Position numbers and translations under genes: made by a program
The notes under the pieces: model-generated
What the model saw: only the letters and a program-made list of their open reading frames with translations
Database searches by the model: none
Told to the model about the DNA's origin: nothing
Assembly: GCA_002336475.1 (NCBI GenBank)
Contig: DDCX01000096.1
Coordinates: 1-8,274 of the forward strand
Source of the DNA: Flavobacteriales bacterium UBA1995
GTDB lineage: Bacteria > Bacteroidota > Bacteroidia > Flavobacteriales_D > Sanyastnellaceae
Length of the DNA stretch: 8,274 nt
Direction of reading: 5' to 3'
Part shown: positions 1 through 5,246 of the stretch, piece after piece
Numbering within the stretch: position 1 is the stretch's first letter
Layout of the letters: each line of letters begins with the position of its first letter

Positions 1-489
1 GGCATCGACGTTTACCGGTATGCGGCCAACTCCATCAATGATGTCAGAACCACAGGTGCTTCTTTGGGAGCCAATTGGTATGTCGGGGACAATTGGATGA
101 TATCCGGAAACTACAGCTGGAACCGCTTGGTCAAAACCGACGAAAACGATCCCATCATTCCAGCCTTTAATACACCCGAGCACAAGTACAATTTTGGCGT
201 TAGCACCAGGGACCTCCGGTTGCGTGAAGCAAGTACATGGGGTTTCGGCGTGAATTATAAGTGGGTTCAGGGCTTTGTTTTTGAGGGTTCACCTCAATTC
301 ACAGGGTATGTGCCCACGTTTGATTTGTTGGACATTCAGGCGAATGCTCACATTGACCAGCTCAATATGACGGTCAAGGCGGGTGCGTCTAACGTATTGA
401 AGAACTGGCATATAGAGGCTTATGGCGGGCCTTCGGTTGGCCGTTTAGCGTACATCAGCCTTCTTTATGAAGTCAGTACAAAAGATTGA
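1..489 (+). CDS. TonB-dependent outer-membrane receptor, C-terminal part (5' end outside window)
   Basis: Frame 1 is open from the first base to TGA at 487-489, giving the last 162 residues of a longer protein. The translation alternates polar and aromatic/hydrophobic residues in short runs, as in outer-membrane beta-strands. It ends with the block usual for Bacteroidota TonB-dependent receptors: a strand, then a 'GASNVLKNW' turn, an 'AYGGPSVGR' loop and a last strand 'LAYISLLYEV'. By family knowledge such receptors import siderophores, glycans, peptides or cofactors across the outer membrane using TonB-ExbBD energy. The plug and most of the barrel lie outside the window, so no substrate can be named. 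A TTG at 64 can be read as a start, but the frame runs upstream of it with the same strand pattern, so it is internal. The next gene begins 110 bases downstream on the same strand, with no clear terminator between. Confidence 0.82.
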   Translation, partial: GIDVYRYAANSINDVRTTGASLGANWYVGDNWMISGNYSWNRLVKTDENDPIIPAFNTPEHKYNFGVSTRDLRLREASTWGFGVNYKWVQGFVFEGSPQFTGYVPTFDLLDIQANAHIDQLNMTVKAGASNVLKNWHIEAYGGPSVGRLAYISLLYEVSTKD

Positions 490-599
490 ATTTTAGCGTT
501 TACAAATTTCTTGATTGGGAATGCGTGGAATGCAGCGTGTAATTCATACACACTCATTCGCGCTTTCCTATCTTACCCTCTCAACTTTGGGACCAAACC

Positions 600-3500
600 A
601 TGAAGCAAACTTGTCTCCTTTTGGTAGCGTTTTTCGCTTGCCTTACTGCCGGTGCACAGACCCGGTATCTCGACGAGGTTTTCAGTGATGTCACTGTATC
701 CTCCAACATTCAATACGGTACAAACATTACCATCATCCCCGCCCTACAAGGCCTACCACCTGCTGCGCAGCCTCTGGTACTGGACTTGTATGAGCCTACA
801 GGTGACACGGAGTCTGACCGTCCGCTGTTGCTGATGTTCCACACTGGAAACTTCCTGCCTGTTTATTTGAACGGTGGAGCCCAGGGAACCAAAACGGACA
901 GCGCCATTGTGGAGCTGTGCACGCGTTACGCCAAAATGGGGTACGTCGTGGCCAGTGTTGACTACCGCGTCGGTTGGAACGCACTCGCGAGCACCCAAGA
1001 GGAGCGGACACTTCAATTGATCCAAGCCGCCTACCGTGGTGTGCAAGACAGCAGAACAGCTGTTCGTTATTTCCGCAAGTCAGTTGCGGATGACGGCAAC
1101 CCTTACGGCATCGACGACACCAAAATTGGATTGGGTGGAGATGGAACAGGTGGATACATCACCTTGGCTTCTGCTGGCATCAGCAGCTACAATGACATCA
1201 TCCTTGACGATACAGGTGTCCCCATTCCGAAGTTCTGGTATGATCCAGGAACAGGTTCACAAATCCCCATGGTCGTAGAGGACATTCATGGCAATCCAGA
1301 TGCTACCAATGATGCCTATGCTCCTGCCTCATCCGGTGGAATTCAATTGTGCATGGCCAACCACGTTGGTTATGATTCCGACTTCAATTTCCAATTCAAC
1401 CTTGGAGGTGCCTTGGGTGACCTCAATTGGTTGGATGAGGGAGATGTTCCCATGGTGAGTTTCCATTGTCCTCACGACCCATTCGCTCCTTATGAGACTG
1501 CGGTATTGATCGTTCCTACCACCAACGAGCCCGTTGTGGAAGTGAGCGGTGCTTATGATGTCCACCAAGAGATCAACGGGTACGCGACAAACAACAACGC
1601 GGTGTTTGCAGACGCAGACATCGCTGATGCCGCTTCAGAAAGCAACAACGGTTGGGATGGTCTTTTCCCCGTTTTGAACAGTTATGTAGATGGAGCCGCG
1701 ACTGAGCCCTTTGACAGCTCACCATGGCAGTGGTTCAGCGAGGATGCTGTCCAGGCTTATGATGATGCCAACGGCACCACAATTCTTGCTACCCAATTGA
1801 CTTTGAACCCCACCATGGGTGAGGCTGAAGCGATGTTCTGGATTGACCAGATCGTGGATTACAACAGCCCCCGAATGGGATTGGCGCTCGGTGTTTTGTC
1901 CGAAGGTCAAATCAACAGCAATGGTGTGCGTTACGTTGATGAGGTATTCACCGATGTAGAGGTGACTTCAGGTGTGGTCTACGGCAACAACATCACGGTG
2001 ATTCCCGCATTGCAAGGTGCTCCCCCTGCAGCGGAAGATTTGATTTGTGACATTTATGAGCCTGTTGGTGATACCGAGTCAGACCGTCCTTTGATCTTGT
2101 ATTTCCACACAGGAAACTTCTTGCCTCAGTATGTAAACGGAAGTGCCGTTGGTAACCGCACTGACTCTTGCGCGGTCGCCCTGTGCACCGAATTTGCCAA
2201 GAAAGGATACGTTGTCGCAAGTTGTGATTATCGTCTGGGTTGGAATGCTTTGGCAGGGACTCAGGATGAGCGCACTTTGCAGCTGATTCAAGCGGCTTAT
2301 CGCGGTGTTCAGGACAGCCGTACTGCAGTGCGTTTCTTCCGCAAGAGCATTGCCGAAAGTGGTAACCCTTATGGTGTTGCCGACAACAAGATCGCCATGT
2401 TTGGAGAGGGTACGGGTGGTTACATCACCCTCGCTTCAGCTGGCATCTCCAGTTACAATGACATCATCTTGGATGATGCCGGTGTCCCCATTGCCAAGTT
2501 CTGGTACGATCCAGGCTCAGGAGAACAAATTCCAATGGTCATCGAAGACGTGCACGGTAACCCCGATGCTACATCAAATGGTTTCGCTCCTGCGGAAATT
2601 GGTGGCTTCCCATTGTGTTTGGCCAACCACGTTGGCTACAGCTCAGACTTTGACTTTCAGATGAACTTGGGTGGTGCCCTTGGAGATTTGGACTGGTTGG
2701 ATGAAGGTGATGTTCCCATGGTCAGCTTCCACGGTCCTCACGATCAATTCGCCCCATACACCACTGGTGTTTTGGTGGTTCCAACAACCAACGAGCCTGT
2801 AGTAGAGGTCAGTGGAGCGTTTGATGTTCACGCTGAGATCAATGGCTTTGCGACCAATAACAATGCCGTCTTTGCAGAGATTGGATTGCCCGACCCTGCG
2901 GTTGGTTACGGCAACCAAGGCTGGGATGGTCTTTATCCTGTGCTCAACAACTACGTTGACGGTGCGCCTACTGAGCCTTTTGACGGTGCTCCATGGCAGT
3001 GGTGGGATGTGGCTACGACGGAGTTCGTGGACAGCCAAAACGGCACCAACATTGCTGCGACTCAGTTGACATTGAACCCAACGATGGGTCCTGCTGAAGC
3101 GGCCTTTTGGATCAACGAGGTGACCAACTACACTGCACCCCGTTTGGCGGTTAGCCTCGGTGTTGCAGCCCTCGGACCTGGTTGTAATGATGAGTCAGCT
3201 TGTAACTACAGCGCCTTGGCTACCACGGACGATGGCTCTTGTGATTATGCTGCCGAAGGATTTGACTGTGACGGCAATTCACTCATCGTTCCTGGATGTA
3301 CCGATGTCATCGCATGTAACTATGATGGCTTTGCAACGGAAGATGACGGATCATGTGATTACATGGATACGACATTGCCTACGGGTGCTACAAATGTCTG
3401 GTTGGTGGGTCTCACCTTGACTGGTACAGACAATGAGCCCCTCGCTGGTGGATGTGAAGTCACCGGCGGTGTAAACCCCAACATTGCAGTGAACGGCGTG

Positions 3501-4529
3501 TTCCTCGGCGATGGAACTGGAGGGCCTTTGGTGATGTCCAATGTGACCGACCCCACAGGTGGTTTGCTCTTTGATCTTGTAGCCATTGCGAGCAACACCC
3601 CAGTGGGCATGTGTGGAGGTCAATTCACGGTAAACCTGTCGGGCAACGTTTTGACGCTCGCAGAGCAAAATGGTGTTTGGAGGACGATTGTACCTGTTCT
3701 GGGTCCACAGTACCTCTGGGCCGCTCCATTGAGCAGCTTTACGCCAGGTTGTGGTGACCCAACGGCTTGTGGGTTCACAAACCCTTGTGACATCAGCTTG
3801 CTGTGTGACTACACGGATACCGACGGGGATGAAATCCTCGACTGCCAGGAGATTGCAGGTTGCCAAGACGAGTCTGCAGACAACTACAATGCCAACGCAA
3901 CGGATCCAGGTACTTGTAACTACAACGGCTGTACCAACGCTGACGCTGTGAACTTTGACTCAGGTGCCAACACGGACGACGGCAGTTGCCAGTTTGAGAT
4001 TGTGTTCCGCGTCAATGCAACAAACATCACCGTTGATGGTGCCATGGGTGTTGCAGGCTCCTTCAATGGATTTGCCGCTTCAGGCATGACCGAGATGGGC
4101 TATGGTGTTTGGGAGACCTCACTCATTTTGGGTGTGGGTTCTTACCAGTTCAATTATGTCAATGGTGCCGCAACAGAGAACATCTCTGGCGACTGCGATT
4201 CCCAGCGGATGTTGGAAGTTGCAAGCGCTCCAATGACTTTGGATGCATCTTGTTTCGGCGAGTGTGGTCCATGCGCTGGTTGTACAGACCCATTCAGTGC
4301 TGAGTACAACCCATTTGCCGGAGAAGACGACGGAAGTTGCGCCACGGCGATTGTATACGGATGTACTTACCCAGATGCTTCTAACTACAATGCAGCAGCC
4401 ACCATTGATGACGGAACTTGTGAAGTCAGTGGCGCCAACCCTTGTCCTACGGACTTGGATGGCGACGGAGCTACTGCGGTAGGTGACCTGTTGCTCCTGC
4501 TCGGATCCTTCGGTCAGAACTGCGAGTAA
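600..4529 (+). CDS. Secreted multidomain protein: tandem serine-less alpha/beta-hydrolase modules, Cys-rich repeats, E-set-like domain, dockerin-like tail
   Basis: The product has 1309 residues. Residues 1-20 form a signal peptide (Lys2, hydrophobic core, AGA-Q cleavage region), so it is exported. Residues 22-432 and 444-855 are two homologous alpha/beta-hydrolase modules of carboxylesterase type, each with an HTGNF segment at the oxyanion-loop position (81-85, 503-507), a GYVVAS…DYR strand, a YRGVQDSRTAVR helix, a nucleophile-elbow region and an acid-loop segment PHD.FAPY (Asp293, Asp715). The elbow reads GDGTGG (180-185) and GEGTGG (602-607): glycine replaces the catalytic serine in both, so ordinary esterase activity is doubtful. 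Residues 861-1274 hold seven Cys-rich repeats, an unassigned beta-rich segment (922-1049) and an E-set/glycogen-binding-like domain (about 1134-1226). The tail (1282-1308) is dockerin-like. No canonical type IX sorting domain is visible. The ATG at 600 is chosen because the signal peptide starts there. A surface or extracellular binding role is inference. Confidence 0.85.
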   Translation: MKQTCLLLVAFFACLTAGAQTRYLDEVFSDVTVSSNIQYGTNITIIPALQGLPPAAQPLVLDLYEPTGDTESDRPLLLMFHTGNFLPVYLNGGAQGTKTDSAIVELCTRYAKMGYVVASVDYRVGWNALASTQEERTLQLIQAAYRGVQDSRTAVRYFRKSVADDGNPYGIDDTKIGLGGDGTGGYITLASAGISSYNDIILDDTGVPIPKFWYDPGTGSQIPMVVEDIHGNPDATNDAYAPASSGGIQLCMANHVGYDSDFNFQFNLGGALGDLNWLDEGDVPMVSFHCPHDPFAPYETAVLIVPTTNEPVVEVSGAYDVHQEINGYATNNNAVFADADIADAASESNNGWDGLFPVLNSYVDGAATEPFDSSPWQWFSEDAVQAYDDANGTTILATQLTLNPTMGEAEAMFWIDQIVDYNSPRMGLALGVLSEGQINSNGVRYVDEVFTDVEVTSGVVYGNNITVIPALQGAPPAAEDLICDIYEPVGDTESDRPLILYFHTGNFLPQYVNGSAVGNRTDSCAVALCTEFAKKGYVVASCDYRLGWNALAGTQDERTLQLIQAAYRGVQDSRTAVRFFRKSIAESGNPYGVADNKIAMFGEGTGGYITLASAGISSYNDIILDDAGVPIAKFWYDPGSGEQIPMVIEDVHGNPDATSNGFAPAEIGGFPLCLANHVGYSSDFDFQMNLGGALGDLDWLDEGDVPMVSFHGPHDQFAPYTTGVLVVPTTNEPVVEVSGAFDVHAEINGFATNNNAVFAEIGLPDPAVGYGNQGWDGLYPVLNNYVDGAPTEPFDGAPWQWWDVATTEFVDSQNGTNIAATQLTLNPTMGPAEAAFWINEVTNYTAPRLAVSLGVAALGPGCNDESACNYSALATTDDGSCDYAAEGFDCDGNSLIVPGCTDVIACNYDGFATEDDGSCDYMDTTLPTGATNVWLVGLTLTGTDNEPLAGGCEVTGGVNPNIAVNGVFLGDGTGGPLVMSNVTDPTGGLLFDLVAIASNTPVGMCGGQFTVNLSGNVLTLAEQNGVWRTIVPVLGPQYLWAAPLSSFTPGCGDPTACGFTNPCDISLLCDYTDTDGDEILDCQEIAGCQDESADNYNANATDPGTCNYNGCTNADAVNFDSGANTDDGSCQFEIVFRVNATNITVDGAMGVAGSFNGFAASGMTEMGYGVWETSLILGVGSYQFNYVNGAATENISGDCDSQRMLEVASAPMTLDASCFGECGPCAGCTDPFSAEYNPFAGEDDGSCATAIVYGCTYPDASNYNAAATIDDGTCEVSGANPCPTDLDGDGATAVGDLLLLLGSFGQNCE
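663..1895 (+). repeat. Tandem module, copy A (residues 22-432), alpha/beta-hydrolase-like
   Basis: This is the first of two in-frame copies. It begins at RYLDEVF (residue 22) and ends at LGV (430-432). Every landmark reappears 422 residues later in copy B: RY-DEVF 22/444, HTGNF 81/503, the elbow glycine 182/604, PHD 291-293/713-715 and the 'DVH.EING' histidine 322/744. The first length change is one residue after 'NNNAVFA', where copy B is longer by one. Codons differ at many synonymous sites while the protein is nearly identical over long stretches, so the duplication is not recent and both copies have been kept under protein-level selection. Cysteines in this copy are 107, 251 and 290. Confidence 0.9.
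1929..3164 (+). repeat. Tandem module, copy B (residues 444-855), alpha/beta-hydrolase-like
   Basis: This second copy follows copy A after an 11-residue linker (433-443). It matches copy A end to end with a single one-residue length difference. It has cysteines 483, 524 and 542 that copy A lacks, shares Cys529 and Cys673 (equivalents of 107 and 251), and lacks the equivalent of Cys290 (Gly712). The elbow is G-E-G-T-G-G at 602-607, closer to the carboxylesterase GESAGG pattern than copy A, but still with Gly604 in place of the serine. Confidence 0.9.
3363..3746 (+). other. Unassigned beta-rich domain (residues 922-1049) between Cys-rich repeats
   Basis: About 128 residues separate the second and third Cys-rich repeats. 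The segment is rich in Gly, Thr, Val and Asn, with alternating hydrophobic runs such as 'NVWLVGLTLTG', 'GLLFDLVAIA' and 'GQFTVNLSGNVLTL', suggesting beta-strands. It contains one cysteine in 'AGGCEV' and one in 'GMCGG', a possible disulfide pair. I do not recognise the family. Confidence 0.55.
3999..4277 (+). other. E-set / glycogen-binding-like domain (residues about 1134-1226)
   Basis: The segment starts 'IVFRVNATNITVDGAMGVAG', followed by SFNGF, a Met-rich turn, 'GVWETSLILGVGSYQFNYVNG' and a cysteine-framed end 'CFGECGPC'. The order of a hydrophobic strand, 'GSFNG', 'M…GVW', 'G.YQF.YVNG' and an E/R-rich strand matches the immunoglobulin-like glycogen/starch-binding fold (CBM48/AMPK-beta type) seen in many secreted Bacteroidota proteins. 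Such domains can bind alpha-glucans, but the binding tryptophans cannot be judged from one sequence, so carbohydrate binding is only possible. Confidence 0.6.
4443..4526 (+). other. Dockerin-like Ca-binding tail (residues 1282-1309)
   Basis: Just before the stop lies Cys-Pro-Thr followed by a loop with Asp1285, Asp1287, Asp1289 and Asp1296, at positions 1, 3, 5 and 12 of an EF-hand/dockerin type I calcium loop. A leucine-rich helix (1297-1301), 'GSFG' and Cys1308 follow. One loop is present rather than the two of a classic dockerin. Cys1282 and Cys1308 flank the motif and could pair. It occupies the place where many Bacteroidota secreted proteins carry a type IX sorting domain, so a sorting or anchoring role is possible but unproven. 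Confidence 0.7.
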
Positions 4530-4551
4530 TCACAGCAATCAAACAACATTG

Positions 4552-4582
4552 GAAAGGCGCCCTCGGGCGCCTTTCTGCTTTT
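4552..4582 (+). terminator. Intrinsic terminator after the 1309-residue gene
   Basis: An 11-bp perfect stem, GAAAGGCGCCC (4552-4562) with GGGCGCCTTTC (4565-4575), closes on a very small loop. It is followed by TGCTTTT (4576-4582). It starts 22 bases after the TAA stop. It should end the transcript from the upstream gene and makes read-through into the doxX-like gene less likely. Confidence 0.9.
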
Positions 4583-4693
4583 AAGGCCGTTTGTGAACGG
4601 GATGCTGACGCACACGAAGGCTTTGTTTGAGCAAGGCGTTGATGCTGCAGATTCGCCTTGTCAGCTGGTCGTGGAGAAGCCGCTGACAGCTTC

Positions 4694-4701
4694 TAGGTTT
4701 T
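4694..4701 (+). promoter_or_regulatory. Possible -7 element (TAGGTTTT) for the doxX-like gene
   Basis: TAGGTTTT matches the Bacteroidota TAnnTTTG -7 consensus at five of six fixed positions. No TTG lies at a normal -33 spacing; the nearest is at 4658-4660. If used, transcription would begin near 4707-4709, exactly where the 4709-4738 hairpin starts. The support is weak, but no better match was found between the terminator and the gene. Confidence 0.3.
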
Positions 4702-4708
4702 GGTTACG

Positions 4709-4738
4709 GGAGGCCGTTCGAAACGTCGAATGGCCTCC
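4709..4738 (+). promoter_or_regulatory. Strong 13-bp stem hairpin upstream of the doxX-like gene
   Basis: The arms GGAGGCCGTTCGA (4709-4721) and TCGAATGGCCTCC (4726-4738) pair over 13 positions with one G·U pair (4716-4731), around a four-base AACG loop. The hairpin ends 36 bases before the start codon at 4775. There is no T-run after it on the plus strand or before it (for the minus strand), so it is not a standard terminator. It could be a leader stem-loop that stabilises the mRNA or an operator. The element is seen; its role is inference. Confidence 0.55.
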
Positions 4739-4774
4739 TTCAACCGTTTGCCCTTGAGGTGCTACTTTGCAAAC

Positions 4775-5173
4775 ATGGCTTGGAGAAAAGACCTTTCGTT
4801 GTTGTTGTTGCGCTTGGGGGCAGGAGGCTTGATGGTGCCCCATGGATGGGGAAAGTTGAACCGCCTCATCGAGGGTTTGAATGCCGGAGAGGTGCAGTTT
4901 TACAATTGGATGGGCATTGGAACGGAGGCTTCTTTGGGCCTTGCGGTTTGTGGAGAGCTCGTGGCTCCAGTCTTTATCGTGCTGGGGTTGTTTACACGCT
5001 GGATGTCCATTCCTGCGGCCATTACCATGGCTGTTGCAGCGTTTGGTGCACATGCCGGTGATCCCATCGGCGACAAGGAGCACGCGTTGCTCTTCTTGGT
5101 GCCGTATTTGGTGTTGGCCTTAATGGGAGGAGGGAAGTACAGCTTGGACAGTCGGGTGACCCGGCCGCGCTGA
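4775..5173 (+). CDS. DoxX family integral membrane protein
   Basis: The product has 132 residues, the usual length of small DoxX-family proteins. It opens with a hydrophobic helix 'LLLLRLGAGGLMVPHGWGKL' (about 9-28), the family's signature N-terminus. Further membrane segments lie at about 54-72 (containing Glu61), 78-94 and 104-120, then 'GGGKYSLDSR', the typical end with the conserved S-L-D. The segment between helix 2 and helix 3 has the family's 'LGLFTR' turn. The protein sits in the inner membrane. Family members are linked to redox or thiol homeostasis in some bacteria, but no specific reaction can be assigned. I chose ATG 4775 because it places helix 1 next to the N-terminus. ATG 4730 and TTG 4700 are in frame, but their extension is basic and lies inside the hairpin. 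The gene converges on valS 73 bases away. Confidence 0.85.
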   Translation: MAWRKDLSLLLLRLGAGGLMVPHGWGKLNRLIEGLNAGEVQFYNWMGIGTEASLGLAVCGELVAPVFIVLGLFTRWMSIPAAITMAVAAFGAHAGDPIGDKEHALLFLVPYLVLALMGGGKYSLDSRVTRPR

Positions 5174-5246
5174 TTCAGCCCGCCTTGTGGTTGATCAAGA
5201 TTGGAGCAGACTGGAGATTGGGCCGATGGCTTGTAAGCAGTCTGGC

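Larger units (their letters stand above)
3180..4421 (+). repeat. Seven Cys-rich 'GCTD…NY…DDGSC' repeats of about 21 residues
   Basis: The units start at residues 861, 899, 1050, 1087, 1110, 1227 and 1254. Five of them (861, 899, 1110, 1227, 1254) are exactly 21 residues, opening with Gly-Cys and closing with DDGSC or DDGTC. The unit at 1087 is 20 residues (ends DPGTC). The unit at 1050 is divergent, with extra cysteines. After the first unit comes a short 'AAEGFDCDGN' stretch. Repeats of this style are, from memory, common in large extracellular proteins of marine Bacteroidota. Their paired cysteines and acidic DD turn suggest a small disulfide- or calcium-stabilised fold serving as spacer or adhesive module, which is inference. 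Confidence 0.88.

Noticed and set aside
537..551. Small inverted repeat GTGTA-attca-TACAC between the receptor and the secreted-protein gene
   Set aside because: The 5-bp AT-containing stem has no T-run. It is too weak to call a terminator or operator.
582..589. CAACTTTG as a -7 element for the 1309-residue gene
   Set aside because: It matches TAnnTTTG at five of six fixed positions but would leave only a few leader bases before ATG 600, and no -33 element is spaced correctly.
637..642. Cys14 of the 1309-residue protein as a lipoprotein cysteine
   Set aside because: The preceding residues FFA do not fit a lipobox, and a good signal peptidase I site (AGA-Q) follows within a few residues.
4602..4757. 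51-codon open frame between the terminator and the doxX-like gene
   Set aside because: It runs through the inverted repeats and the strong hairpin, has no clear promoter or ribosome binding site and no recognisable product. RNA structure explains the region better, though a tiny gene cannot be excluded.
4700..4774. Earlier in-frame starts for the doxX-like gene (TTG 4700, ATG 4730)
   Set aside because: They would add a basic, non-hydrophobic extension encoded by the hairpin. ATG 4775 gives the normal family N-terminus.
4661..5083. 140-codon open frame on the minus strand over the doxX-like gene
   Set aside because: The plus-strand frame has clear DoxX features with four membrane helices. 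The minus frame gives a Gln/His/Ser-rich product with no family pattern.
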